Of a DNA stretch of 64,000 nt, positions 35,801 through 49,900 are shown one piece after another. The notes below the pieces were generated by a model. It saw nothing but the letters and a program-made list of their open reading frames with translations, ran no database searches and was not told where the DNA came from. The DNA is from Sphagnum compactum (Eukaryota > Bryophyta > Sphagnopsida > Sphagnales), in the NCBI GenBank assembly GCA_965153455.1, contig OZ234500.1, positions 7,254,001 through 7,318,000 of the forward strand. Direction: 5' to 3'. The translations under genes and the position numbers were made by a program. Position 1 is the stretch's first letter, and the number at the start of each line of letters is the position of its first letter.

Positions 35801-37856
35801 CATATGATATTGTTTGATTCATGGATTGGTTATACAATGAAAGATCTATTTGGCCATACATTGTTTAAGATACAACAAATTAATCAATCTTAATTGTCCT
35901 CAAAATGAAGAATTTCATTGCATAATTCTTCAATGAACTAAAGATGATACATCCATCAATTACAATGATTATTGCCCACTCCAAGATTCTTTCAAGCACA
36001 ATTCATGGGCTTAATTTGTCCCATCATAATTGTTTTCATGTGTTCTACCTCTTCACAATACGACAATGCATCAAGTTCTAATACATGTCATTCCTAGGGA
36101 TCCCAACCATGACAAAAACAAGGGTCATTTACACATGAAGAATTGTTCACACTTGTTTTGAACATGAAAGAATAATTACTAGTTACAATTGTTATGGTTC
36201 ATTTAACTTTGGATATGTCTTGATGAAATTCACCACATTATTGTAAATTTGATAGAAGATATTAATAATGTTTTGACACAAGTGTATTCATTATAAAGTA
36301 AAATTAATCGTCTAAGCCAAAGAAGATGGGTGACATCAAGGAAATATGATTTTGCATAAGAATGTCCACTACATAAAAATAAGTTCAAGTTTGCATGGTT
36401 AGAAGTTTGTCATAAGAACATTCTTTTCCCAAAAGGTTTTATTTATAATAAAACTTTATGCTTAATTTATTATGTTATTCATGCATTAACAAGCCATTAA
36501 ACATTTTGGGAAAATTATGTCTTTCAACAACAAATGTTAACTAGTTGTGAATAACCTTGTAATGTAACTTGATTTAGGTAACCTTGTAAGAGAGGTAACC
36601 AATTTTGCTTGTTTGATAAGGATATTCATGCATATACACATTTTAAAAATGACACAATTTTTTTTTTGAATTACAATAATTAATGTTGTTGCAAGCTACT
36701 ATAAAATTCTTAAGGATTTATCTTTAAAGTTATTCGCATGGTTGATTTCATTTTAAGGAAGATGATCTCTTCCAAATTATGAAAAGGTAGTCAAGAATTG
36801 CACTTGTTGGTATTATATTCATGTGTTTGGGAGCGGCATACCTTCTTACAATTTTAGTATGCAAAAGGGATCATTGAATTTATGTGTAATGAAAGGTGTG
36901 CCAATGAGTTTAATAACCAACCACCTTCAAGGCATTCATCATTTAGACAACATGGTTAAAGATTCAAGTGAAGATAATATTAAGTTATGAGATTCTAGTG
37001 GGTCAATCAATATTTTCATCCAAATCAATAAAATATTGGAAAAGTTTATGAATTGTATGAGTTTGGAATAATGAAGTTTTAAACAAATATGTTCATAAGG
37101 TTAAAGGTTTATTGATTGTAGTTTGCAAAATATACAAATGGATCAAAGATAATCCAAACAATGTAAATTATTCAATCATTTTATTTATGGCTAATTAATG
37201 CCAAATTTCTGCAAATAAATGGCTTGCTCCTAGTACAAAGGATTTTAAGGGATTAAAAAAATTAAAAACCACATGTGATGCACCACTAGACAATCATATG
37301 GATACATTACCTTACCCTAAGGTTAGTTTCGTCATTAAATAAACCCCAAAATAATGAAATGAAATTTTGTGTAAATATGAAATTGACATGTTGACATAAT
37401 TATAATAGGCCACACCTTGAATCATTTCACTAGTCATATCATAGTATCATAGTAGATGATGGAAAATATATGTAGTTTCAAAAATTTTAAAACAAATTCA
37501 TTTTTTGGAAAAACATAATTATTTGTTTTGTCAATGTGGAAACTAACCCTAGGCTACGATATATGCATCCTCATTAACATGAAATTGTTAGCCTTCCACC
37601 AACTAATAGCCTATATTTGATTTTTACTTTCAACCTTTAGCAAAATAGCTACATCTAAACCTTCCATGTTGCAAATTTCCCATTTCAAACATTCAAGGTT
37701 TAGCCAATTGTTGTAGACTTAATTATGAACATTAAAGACATGGATAACTCCTTGGTAACTAACTTGTAGCTAACAGCCACCAATCTTTTTTTTAAAAAAC
37801 TTATCACCTTAGGGCAAGGCTAGTTCTTGGAGTTTAGGTCCTCACCTTTCTTAGAG

Positions 37857-37858
37857 AG

Positions 37859-37915
<57 letters not shown>
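37857..37915. repeat. AT dinucleotide microsatellite
   Basis: About 28 AT/TA units interrupted once by TGTA. A shorter run lies at 38032-38048. Confidence 0.95.
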
Positions 37916-37919
<4 letters not shown>

Positions 37920-40900
37920 TGTCAAATTAGCCTTTGGGATTTTGTCCCTAGGCTTGGACCTTCACGACTAAGTGGTTCATCCTTTGCAAATTCCTAATAA
38001 TGACCAATCCCTTAACTTTTAAGTACTTCAAATATATATATATATATAGTCAACCTTCAACTTTTCATGTGTATTGTATGTTTGATTTTTATTGTTCAAG
38101 TGAAATTTGAATACATTTGGATTTTGGATTTTGTAATTATGAAAATTGGATTATATTTTAATACATTTGGGTTAACCATGGAACCAATTCATTAAAATTT
38201 TGATACAAACTTGTAGTTTTTTTCTACACAAAGTTAGAACTTCACATTTTTCATAAAGGAAATATGAAATTGTATCTTCATTTTTCATAAGAAAGAAAAC
38301 CCAATAGCCTTCAAATTTTAGTTTTTAAGAAACCATAGCAAAAAATCTCTTCAAATTTTAGTCAAGTCATTAGCACTAACTACATTTTGCCATGCCATGC
38401 AGAAGTCTAGCACCATACAAGTGCTTGGCATAAAATTTGTTGCTATAAATGAAAATGGGAAAAAAATGACTAAAACTATTACATTATATATATTGGGTGA
38501 AAGATGGCCACCATAGTGCATATAAGAGATTCAAAATTAAAAATGAATGCATGATTGACTTAAATGTCATCTTACTAATTGTTTCTAGTCACTTACTTGA
38601 ACTCTAAAAGCTCAACTCATGTAATGTTTTTTGACTAATTTGAAAATTAACATAATTTGACCAACAAGTGATAGCTAATCCCCAATGGAATCAAGTGTAA
38701 CATTTATCAACACCTTCTTTCACACATGTGATTCTCATTCTATTTCCTATTTTAAAATTGAAATAATATACATATTAAATTTGAAGAGAAAAATGTAAAC
38801 TAGTAACACATATTCAATATCTAACTTTTGTAAAACCTAAGAATTTAGAATTTAATCCAACTCAATGGTTTCATTCACTAAATATTAGCCTCTTGTTTTA
38901 TGGAATTACAATGTAACATAGACACGTGCCACATCAAATGATGGTGTATTTCAATATGCTTTGCATGTGCATGTTAAACAAGTTTTTGAACATGATTATA
39001 AATTGATTATTACAATACAATTGCATTGGCACATATTTTTTTAAGGACTACAACTCTTAAAGGAATAATTTTAACCATGCCACTTTTTAGCACCATTTTC
39101 CAATGATCTAATATTCAATTAGATTATAATTAACAAGGTCAAATCATAGATGTAACTTATTATTCCAAATAATAATGCAAGAACAAAATTTGAACAACAC
39201 CCATTTTTTCATTGAATGTCATTTGTAAAGATCTCAATTCTAATTTGAATAATATCTCAATGCAATGTTTTCCTTGTGCAAGAAAATGATTTTGACATGT
39301 GTTAGCTTATTACATGTTGACATATCCAAGTAGTTTCTTTACAACATGAAGAATGCCTTTTTGGGCAGCATTCAATGTCCTTGCCAATGTAACTAACAAA
39401 GTATAGAGTAGTTGTAGTTTGAGTTAATGGGGTTAAACTACCCATGTAGTTGAGATGGTAGGCTTTATTTGCAAGTTTTGAATCCATGTCTTTTTAGAGT
39501 CTAATACCTTCATCCACGTGAATGAAGTTATAAGGTTATAGTCAAAATGTTTTTGAACATTTTTGAAAATGTACTCAACAAATTTGATTTTTGAAACATT
39601 CCAAATACTAATAACAAGAATTGCACACCAACATTAGCTTGCATGATACCCAACTTTGATAGCTCAAATTATTATTCCAATTATCCTTGGGCCATGAATG
39701 CAAGTTTCCCTAAATTATTAATTTGATTGATAATGAATCATTCACAAATTTGGGTTCCACACTGTTTTGTTCTACCAATGACGATGAATTGTTTTTTTAA
39801 AAAGGATAAATATTTTGGGAAAGGAAAGATGTATTTGTGTTTATGGAGTTTTGTAAATGTGTTTGCATTTGTGTCAAAACATATTGAGATTTTTTGGGAT
39901 AAAATCCAAACACAATGTTTGTTGCATATGCTGTTGTGAAAACACCACATGATGAGTTGTCTATTAGCTGCATTACATTTGCATATGTGTATAACAAATT
40001 GTTCGCATTTATAAATTTTCATAATAATTGGATTGTGTCACTGTGCAATTTTTTTGTCATTGGCATATGCGAATCATATATTATACAATGTAAATTAGGA
40101 ATTAACATGTGGATTTTTACTAATATCCAGTGATTGTTGGTTATGAATCTGTGTTGAAGGTATTTTTTGATAGACATACATTTTTTTCCTACGATTGCAT
40201 AGGTACATTGTTCATATCATAATTTTTCAACATATAATATTTGCATAGCGCTTCCTAGATGTTGGTCATTTAGCCATCCGTTTGGGTCAAGAAGGATATT
40301 CTAACCTACTTTAGTTAATTGGAGGTCTTCAACCCAATAATCAATGTTGTCATATTCACTAGAGTCATTTTTTGGATCACTTGATATTGTAATTTTTTTT
40401 TGTTTTTTTGTCATGCATTGTCATCACATTTTTTAGGGTCAATATTTGAATCATAGGAATTTCAATATCTTTGTTGGTTTAGATACCATTTGTATTGATT
40501 TTTTTTGGTCTAAAAGAGGTTTTTTCATCTTTGATGACCCTTTATTTGGCTTTGCATATGTCTTCAATAGATATATCCCTTAATACATACGAGTCCATCC
40601 AAGGAATGTAATTGTGATAATGTTACATATATGTTGTGCATGTTAATTAGTAGATTATCAGGTGGTTGTTTCAAATTTATGATCAAGTGATCAAATGTTT
40701 GTTCTTGAAATTTAAAGTTTGCAAGATAAAAATAAAGGCAAGCTGTAATTAGTATCTATTTATGTTAAATGTTTTGGAAGTATTTGATTTTGATATTTGA
40801 TAGTGATATTGAAAAGTTTTGGATATTAGTACTATTGATATGACATTTTTTGGTAGACCTTCTAAGGTTATGTCTTGTCAACTCATATGAACACTTTTCC

Positions 40901-42002
40901 AAGATCATTCTTTCAAAGTTAATATAAACACGCAGTGTAAAGGTTGATAGAAGAAAAATTCAACAAACTAAATAACTTGTGTGGGAGTTAAATCTTCTTA
41001 GATTGTAGTTTTAATTAGGCACCTTTACAATAGAATTTTGACAATCATTCTGTAAACAACACTAAGTAATTACAATGCAAAAAAACCAATTGACATTGCA
41101 AGACAGTGACAAAGGTGTGCTTCCAAAGGAAGGGTCCACCATCTCAACTGGGGGGTACTTACAACTGGATTTTAAACATTTGAAGTGATGTCCAGCCTTC
41201 TCTTGAAAGCAATCTTGATCCACTTGATTTCTTTGAACAAACTTGGGCATTTTAAACAAAAAAAATAACATATGTAATGCAAAGACCAATGAAATATATC
41301 ACTTCCTCTTGCCAACACTATACATGAGATGGTCTTTCAGAAAGGGGCATTACCTTGATGAGGAAAGTGGTTTGAGGCAGATATTGTTATAGCATACAAA
41401 AAGGGAAGACCTACTTTTTCTTGAATTAAAAAACAAGAGTTTTATGGGCATGAACTTTAGAAAGAATACTATACAAATATGACATGCATTGGGCAATAAC
41501 AATGAGCAAATACCATCTTAATTGCCCATTAACTTCATCAATTGATTGTAGGCTAATTTTAATTGTAAGAAAGCAACATTGTATACTCAATTTTGATCAC
41601 AAAATCCCTAAGAAAACAAGAAGACTCAACCATGATATCACCTAGTGTTCACAACAGAGTGTAAGAAGAAACCACAAAAAGACACCCAAGGAAACAAAAT
41701 AACACACATGGGAGAAAGGAGGAGGAGGAGGAGAAGAAGCTCAAAGGAGATAAAAGAAACATTGACATCAAAGCAAAACACAAATGTAAATCCAATGGGA
41801 AGTTTAGTCTTCTGCTCTCAACACCAAAGAATTTGTTGTAACGATAGGAAAGATAGCCTCAAAACTACTCTTAGTTATTTTGAAACTCATTTTTTTACTA
41901 TCCATCCCCCATCCAGTAAAATGACAGTGGGTGCCACTAGAAACATGTACTTAACACAACAACATTTCCCCTTAAAGGTGTACACATAGTTCTACTTAAT
42001 CT

Positions 42003-44070
42003 TCAAAATGAAGTAGACATAGATTTTTGTTTCCTACAAGCTGAGAAAATATTGTCGGGAATTACAACTTCCCCTCCTTCCTTGAGAACCTCATTAGCTG
42101 CATGTTTTTCTGTATCATCAGTACTTGAGGAAGGAGATGCCTTCTCCAAGCTGACACCGGTTTGCTCTTGCAAGGGAAGTATATTTTCTAACATTGCATT
42201 TTTATCCTTAACATTTATTAACAAGAAAAGGAATGATGATGATGTTTCACCATTGCTCTATTGACTCTCTTACATAATTGTTACACAAGATAACCCACAA
42301 ACAACACATGTCAATTAACTCTTGTGAGACATGGCTGGGACTTTTGTATAATTGTTACAAATAATAATGGTTCAATGTCCTTTTCAAAAAACCCATAACC
42401 TTAATGTTAGTCATATTCACATGTTGAGATGATGAAGGTAGAAATTTCATCATTAGTTGTTAATTCAAAAACCATTTGATCATTATAGTGATTTTTCAAC
42501 ATTGCATCAGCACCTCCTTCAAAACCAAAGTATCATCAAGTTATCGGTCAACTAACATAAGCCAAGCTCGATAGAATTGAAATATGGTGCCAAGGATATT
42601 GAGATTCTAGATCTAACAACATATTAGTGGAATAGGAAAAATGGGACAAAAGAGAAAAAACACAAGAAACCAACCCTCAAAAATGGAGAAAAGAAGAAAA
42701 TAGTGGGAACAACCACGATGATCAAACACATTTTTTAATTATCTTCAACATTAGCATGTATGGATAATGGCATGTCGCCTTTGCATCTCTTCATTCAAAA
42801 CTCTCCCAAGAAATTACAACAACTTGATGAATAGTATTGAAACTATTGTTAGGATAAGTGGGTGACAACCCTTTTGACCCATTGTGGAGGTAGCAACAAC
42901 CAGGTTGAAGAAATCACTACAAGTTGAGCCATGTGCCATTATAGACTTGTCATTGTCCACTCCAAGGTCAAGAGCAAGCAGGTCGAATGTGATATGAAGA
43001 ACCTTGATCAAGAAAAGGAAAAGTGGAGACATGAACTTGTTGTTGGCCTTGACTGCTCCAAGCTCCATTGTACACATAAGATGGCATTGTCTTTTTCATG
43101 CAACTTTTCATGCAGTTTTTCATAGTTGGTCCTTGTCCTCTCTACCTCTATTTTCATGTCATCAAAAAGTTTGCTAGTGTTCCTCCCCTTTGATGTAGGA
43201 ATGGTTTTGTTTTCATTGAGAGGGCTAAGCACATGGCCATGACTCTTGTGGAGCTCTACAACATATAGCTCCCAATTATCAGCTCAAATTACAATTGCTC
43301 TTGCGAGGATTGCAAAATTGAGACCTCTTTGCAACCCACTCTTCATGTCTTGTTGAATTGGTTTCTAGCAAGAATGTAATTTTTGAAGAGGAAGAACACG
43401 GCAACGAGTGAGCCTTTGCAAGCTCCATTTGCATTGCTCCCATTGTCTTCTCCTTGTTTAAAAACAATTGTGAACTTTCAGCAAAATAATATGTGCACTT
43501 TTGTTTCTCTGCATTCCATTCGACTTCCAAGGTTTCCAACCTTTGCTGCAAAAGTCCATAGTTCTCACATACCTCATGCAAGCTTCTCTGCAAGATAATC
43601 TTGTGCTCTTGAAGTGCAATAAACTCCATGTTTCTGCAAGCCATGCAGCTTGCCAACTTCCTATCTTCTGCAGTGAAAATGTCTTATCCTCTTCCCACTT
43701 GCTTTTAGATACATTGTCTACATTAATGAATGTTTCCAAATTCTTTTGCACATGTTTTGCCTTTGTTTCAATCCGATGCATGTCCTTTTTTAACTATAGA
43801 CATCTCCAATTATTTCTCCAAGGCCAAGCTCTTCGCATGCTCCAACTTGACACCCAAATGATGTATGTTAGATTTGAGAATCTAGTTATCTGAATCTAAT
43901 CTATTGAAATATCTGAGAAGCTCAATTTTTTCAGTTGTAGCAAGCTACTTTAATTCCATCTTCTCCTCAAGCACTTTTCCAAGTTCTTTCTAGAGAACAA
44001 GGAGAGAACCTGATATGAGGCTTTCTGCTTTGGACTTAAGTTTCTCTGTTGCAAAAAAAGTAGCTTCCAT
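42003..44070 (-). pseudogene. Broken coiled-coil protein gene, family not recognised
   Basis: From an ATG at 44070 one minus-strand frame reads as a Leu/Glu/Lys-rich coiled coil (for example ELGKVLEEKMELK, then LGVKLEHAKSLALEK) for about 85 codons. Stops interrupt it at 43990-43992, 43945-43947 and 43882-43884 (all TAG) and 43810-43812 (TAA). The frame continues (43781 onward, IETKAKHVQKNLETF), shifts near 43675, and goes on as ACRNMEFIALQEHKIILQ and LLQQRLETLEVEWNAEKQK to 43279. Further coiled-coil pieces follow (43232-43008: KIEVERTRTNYEKLHEKLHEKDN) and a possible C-terminus (42224-42003: LLPLQ-like, SPSSSTDDTEKHAANEVLKEGG). Long plant coiled-coil proteins such as kinesin-12 or golgin types look similar, but no family can be named. 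Each TAG would be one C-to-T change from CAG (Gln), which suits coiled coil. Confidence 0.55.
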
Positions 44071-45760
44071 CTCTAAAACCATAAACTTCATTCATGTTTT
44101 AATTTATTTTTTCCATCATGGTGTAATTCCTTTGACCTATTAATTGATGACTTCATGTTTTAATGGTAGTACAAGGGTTGCGACTTGTAATTCAAGCAAC
44201 CAATTTCACATATGTGTTTGGAACTACGTGAACTATCGCATCAAGTTGACATCACAAGTTGTTAAAGTTATGTTCCCTCTTTAGCAATTTTAGCTTTCAT
44301 AAGAGATTATTCATGAATCACAACAGTGATGTGTGCAAAGTGGACTCTACATTTGATCATTGTGTAATTGTGTTGACAAGTTGTGAGGACAAGCAAGTGA
44401 AAGATAAAAATTGGAATAAGGTTTATTTGCAATGACCTACCTTCTTTTGCAAACTACTAACTCTCACCTTCTCAACCCAAATAACACTAGACAAATTGGG
44501 GTGCTAAAAGATTTTGTCATTGGAATTTATTAAATATTTAAAACAAGATCACAAGATGATCGACTTGACTTCAACAATTGAATAGATGATTTGAAAATTT
44601 CAATCATCTATTCAATCAGAGCTTCCCTTTCTCAAAGGTGAACAAGCTCCCATATCCCATTAAAACTATGATTTTATCCATAGAACATCTTTTCATTCTT
44701 GAAATTTAATGACAAAAACTTTTAAAATGTTAAGAAATTTTTCATAACATTTTTTCATGAATTTTACATTGTTGCACTATGCCAACAACTTGGGTTTGAT
44801 TGGACGTAATTTAAGGCATTCCATGTCAACATGGGTGTCTAGTCACGACTAGACATATGACTAGCAATGGAATGCCTTAAATTTCAACATCGGTGTTGAT
44901 TGGACATTGGGTGCACTATTAAATTTCAGCATGGTTCTTCATGTTGTCACCCATGCTAAAGTTTAAGGCATTCCATTGCCCAATGGCCCAATTAGTGACA
45001 ATTATTTGCAATGACCAAAACAACATTGTATTGGAAGTCTTCAAGGAGGATTTCCTTCATTGTTGCCATAAAATCCCATGTTTACCCTTTGATTAAAATT
45101 GGTATCTTCATCATTTGCAAAATTTTGGTCTCTTCTTCTATATTTCATGCTTCTATACCAATAATATTTGTAGGTCCTAGTTAATGTCTATACAAAAGAA
45201 CTTTTCCATCCTCAAGTTTAATAAATTTTGTTTCTTATTTTTGTTTGTCTTCAAGAAGAAATCTTTCTCATTAAACTTTGAAAGCATGGAAAAACATCTT
45301 GAGTCATTGGAATGATTACATTAAGAATGAAGTTCTTAAAAGATCTTGAAAACTCATTCATGATAATAGAAATATTCACAAAATTGGCCATTGTCAAAAC
45401 TAGTATGCTTAGTTTTGTCAAAACCTAGGATGTGAACTTGACAATAAAATTATCTCTAAAGTTTGAATAATTTTGAATGAACGCAATTGGTTTCAAGAAA
45501 AGATGAGGCAAGTGGGAAATTTGTTGTTGGAAGATTTATGCAACAAAAAAATCCGACCCACAAAAATCTTTTCCTCCAAAAGTTAAGCCCAAATGAGTTT
45601 GGCACCAAGTTTACCTCTATCTTTGTGCAACATCTTGTTGCACAAGGGTGCAAAATCACATCCCTATAAGGCCTTTGTGTATCTACATCCCATAAGGTCT
45701 TTGTGTGTCTTGGTGAAGCTATGAACTACGTTGGAAGTGTTGCAATTGGGCATTGTTGAT
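44071..45760. other. AT-rich intergenic region with a foldback
   Basis: No gene is recognised apart from the foldback at 44794-44990. Open frames at 45456-45669 on both strands are antisense to each other and lack family features. Confidence 0.6.
44794..44990. repeat. Foldback repeat with TTAAGGCATTCCA arms
   Basis: ATTTAAGGCATTCCA (44809-44823) is the exact reverse complement of 44868-44882; a third, direct copy begins near 44965. Within the loop, GTCTAGTC and GACTAGAC form a second perfect stem (44837-44854). TTGATTGGAC occurs twice as a direct repeat. Likely nested insertions of a small non-autonomous element. Confidence 0.65.
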
Positions 45761-46620
45761 TTCATAGTTTGTTGCTTGCCCAAAATTTGTAACTCACCTT
45801 CATATGTTTCTGGCTTTAGGTTTAAGGTTTATTTGGTTGTGAGTGCTTTAAGTAAACGACTAAAATTAGACTTCACATTTTTTTCAACAATTTTGTTCAA
45901 CATTGCAATCTCAGTCATAGCCTAGTGAAATCACCATTTGTATATTTTATGAAACATTGGAGATAAAAATGCATTTTTGGTATGCTATGATATAATTAAA
46001 TATTGAAAATATATACTATTAAAATTGAAAATATTATAGGCATATTTTCATAATGAATTAAATAGATTCCCTATTTACATTTACATAAATTATGATTTTT
46101 ACTTCCTAAATATTAGTTGCACCATTTTTTTGTTACACGTTATTTGAAAAAAATGAAAAACATTTCCCCAAGACCCATAGCCCATTGCTTGCCCAAAATT
46201 TACCGCTCGCCTTCATTTGTTTTTGTCTTCATGTTTATGGCTTTCTTATGTTGAGGTGCTTGGAAAAATTGCTAAAAGTTGTTAACTTTGACATTTTTTC
46301 AAGGATTTTGCTTAAGGCTTTCAATCCCACGCATAGGCTATTGCTTGCCCAAAATTTGGAACTTGCACCTTCATTTTGTCCAATTTTCATGTTAGTTGTT
46401 GTGGTGAGCAATTCAAATAGATGGCTGAAATTAATATTTTTATTCTTGTTAAGGATTTTGCTTGATGCTTTGAGTCCCACCCATAGCCCATTACTTCCCT
46501 ATAATTTGGAACCTAGCCTTCATTTGTTTCAATCACCATATTTATTTATGGCTCTTTTGTTGGATGTGTTTGAACAAGGTGGCTAAAATAATCCTTGACA
46601 TTTTTGCCCACAATGATGGG
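45760..46620. repeat. Minisatellite of about 150-bp units
   Basis: The phrase TTGCTTGCCCAAAATTT recurs at 45772, 46185 and 46341 and, diverged, at 46491. The last three are 156 and 150 bases apart. Each is followed by CTTCATTTGTTT, a CATGTTTATGGCT-like block and AAGGATTTTGCTTGATGCTTT. The 133-codon open frame at 46185-46586 is a by-product of the repeat. Confidence 0.75.
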
Positions 46621-46960
46621 ATTTCCCAAAGTTGAACCCTAGAAGCCTAAACTAAACCTCAATCATGACCTTAAAATGTGAACCTCAATAGTTGAACCCT
46701 AAGCCTAACCTTAAAATTTTAATGCCAAAAAATTGAAGCCCAAATTCTATGTAGACCAAAGGCCATTTCCCAATGTTGAAGCCCCAAAGGCCAAACCCTA
46801 AAAGCCCAATCTTAAACCTAACCCCTAACCCTAAAATGGGACATCCCAAATTTACTATCCAAACCATAACCTTAAAATGTGAACCCTAAACATTAAAGGG
46901 TGGCCCAAACCATAAGACCCCAAGCCCAAAAGTGAAAATTAACCATGAACTTGAGTAGGG
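46620..46960. repeat. Degenerate CCCTAA-rich simple-sequence block
   Basis: Words such as AACCCTAA, AACCTAACC, AACCATAACCTTAAAATG and GTTGAACCCTA recur irregularly over 340 bases. It looks like telomere-type repeats decayed by substitution and indels; no coding frame is conserved. Confidence 0.55.
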
Positions 46961-49900
46961 GAGGTCCAATTAAAAAAAGTAAGTAGTGAACCCTAGTTTA
47001 GCGGGTTTGTACCCACTTTTGAGTTTTCATCCCCACTTTGTGCAACTTTAAAGATAACCCCAAATTAGGTCAAAAACTGCGAACTGGGAGCCAACGTTGG
47101 ACAGAGATCGTTGATGACATTATAGATAACTTTAATTTACACAATGATTTCATCCATCCATGGACAGAATAAATAGTGCAATTGCCTTGTTTTTGTGGGC
47201 CCAAATTTCACAACCAGGTTTAAAGTTCAAACCTGTTATCCATAACAACAGTTGTGTGGACATATTGTTGTGCCTTATATTTTGTTGAATGAGATCATTG
47301 GTTTCACATCATTTTTTATACTGATAATGCAAACATATTGTTCTGAGATAATTTTTTTTCTTCTAAATTTCAATTTTATTTTCTGTAGGGACTTTCTAAA
47401 ATATTTACTTTCAAAGCATGCATGTGAATTTTATTTTCTTCAAATACTGATTTCAGAATGTCGTATACAATATGTTTCATGTCAACTCATCATGTTGATG
47501 AAAATTTCACTTAAACACGCACTCCTTCAAAACAAGTGTCATGGCGATTGTTCACTCTTCACAAGCATCATTTTCGATACCTTGTAAAACATTTTCCTCT
47601 CAATGCTCAAGCTTTGTGAGTTGGCAATTGGGTCAATAATGTTGTAGGCCCTTATTCAGGTCATGGCCTCATCCTAGGGCCTTAAACCCACAGTGTAATC
47701 AGCAGAACTCTTCTGTATAGGAGAAGGGTCTCTCTTTCGAGACCCTTCCTGCTTTGGAAGTGACCAGCAGAAATGCTCAACAACATATCATTCAAACAGA
47801 CAAAGAGAATGCATTCTCCATGATTCAATGTGTATACCAAACCAGTGAGAGCACGGAGTTTAATGTTTCAAGACTGTTCAATAGGATGCCCGCATGGTGA
47901 GGGTCTATCCTATTGTGATCCATGGGCTCAGTTTAAAGTACCTTTACATCAACAGTGGAAGCTTGCAGCTCTGCATGATTTAGGGTTTAGGGTTTAGGCC
48001 TAGAGGACATGATCAACTAGATGATGTCCTGCTTGTCAAACATATTCATATTTTGTGGATGGCACTTTGTAGATGAGCATTCATGCTAATTAGGTGGAGA
48101 TGTGAAAACACATTGCAAAACAAGTTCCAAAAGTGGTGGAGTCAGGAAATTCCATTGCTCACCTTGTTGCTTTCAAACATGATCAGATTCTTCTGCTGAT
48201 GACAAAATGGGATGTGAGAGCAAACTCAATTATCAGGGGAAGGAAATGGCTGTAGGAATTCATATCACATTGAGAATCGTATACCTGGATTGCTGTGCAT
48301 ATAATGAAGCATATGCATTTGTTGCAGATGAATTTGAAGATGATTTGAATCGTGTTCTCAAATGATCAAAATCTTTGCAAAATTAGAGATGTGGTTCAGG
48401 TTGGTGCATGATGGCTGCTGGGTCTGTTTCAGATCATATTTTTGGCATCAATTTTCAGAGGGATTCTTTCTTCAAAGGAATATTTTGTTGATTTTTGTTA
48501 CAAAACTCAAATTGTCAAAAACTATAAACCCTTAGTACTTTGAATTTTTTTCAGTATTGGTTTTTCTCATGTTTTGGACATACATTTGCAGCGATTTGTT
48601 CTGAATTGGTCATCAAGAATCCAAACTTTGAAGATAAGTTTCAAGACTTCCACTTTCAAGTTTCAAGACTTTCCGATTGTGGTTTTTTGCAAAGAAAAAA
48701 ATTAAAGAACCATCGACGGGTTTCATGAAAGAATTGACGAGTTCAAGAGAGGTAGAACAACTGCTTGAGCAATGATCTATTGTATCTTCCCATTTTGTTT
48801 CATCAAGTTATATGCGCAATATATATATACCTATAACAGCAATATGTTTAAGCAAGGAGTCTTTTTTTTTGGTTAAATTTGTTTGTGCCTTGCAACTTAG
48901 AAACTGGCTATAATTTGAAAGACTGAATCCAGTACAGGTTCAAGGTATTGTTATTTGTCAAAAACCCGTAAACTATACTCGATAGGGAGTTTGTTAAAGA
49001 ACTGGCAATATACCAGACCTGCTCTCAAAGTTAGCCAAATCCCCAGCACCGGTTCATACCCTTCAATTTAAATTTCTAAAACAACCAGAACCCATTCTTC
49101 TTAAGATGAGAAAAGTTATCAACTGGTTATCAACCCTAAACCTAAACCTGGGTTATCAACCTGGATATACACCCAATTACCCAAAGGGCCTCAAAAATAT
49201 TCGAAGAACTGATTTTGTTATACGACCATTTTTGAAATTATGAAAAAGTCAAAGAACCAACCAGAGAACCTTCTTCTCCAGTTCTTTCATGAAAACTGTC
49301 AATTCTTTAGGGTTTTTGAAATAACTGGAACCGGCGGTTTTTCAATTCTCAGAATTTTCAAAGAACCAGAACCAATGGTTCTCTGATTCTGCAATTTTTA
49401 AAGAACTCCAACAGGGGGTTCTCTGAAATTTCAAAGAACCGCACAACACTGGTTTAGAACTGTTCAAGAACTCTCTTCACTTCTCTATCGTTTCTTTGAG
49501 CTTCAATGCAAATACATGTCTTGGATTGAATTGATGAGGTGACAAATGAAGTGACTCACCACCACAAGTGTCTATATCTAACATCAATTGATATTTTCAA
49601 AATCATTTGCTACACAGTTGGATGTGAAATTTATTAACGTGTTTGAAGTCAAAAATTGCTTGCTTTGGCTTTCAAATCCACTATGGATCGATCAAAGGTG
49701 ATTCGACCACACATATATATGCCTTTAGCATGAGATCCATTGTGAGATGAGAAGCAAGTTGAGGATGAAGAGCACGGGCTTTGAAAAGCTCTACAATTGG
49801 ATCATAAACACATAGTATCCAAGGCTTATTTTCGGTTGGTATGATGCAGATATAAACCTAGTATTGAGATTGCTACAACCTTGGTGTGAAGCTGGGATTA

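Larger units (their letters stand above)
31355..42000. other. Long AT-rich intergenic region
   Basis: No gene could be supported across about 10 kb. Contents include the second copy of a dispersed repeat (31650-31885), telomere-like units (32828-32853 and 34873-34902) and two AT microsatellites near 37857-37915 and 38032-38048. The segment 34800-39300 has almost no open frame above 60 codons. Short frames at 33472-34180 and 39727-40133 lack family features. Confidence 0.65.

Noticed and set aside
42003-44070. Intact kinesin or golgin gene
   Set aside because: The coiled-coil frame has four stops and at least one frameshift, and no motor or other diagnostic domain is visible.
46185-46586. 133-codon plus-strand open frame with LAQNL repeats
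   Set aside because: The repeats come from the 150-bp DNA minisatellite rather than protein-level conservation.
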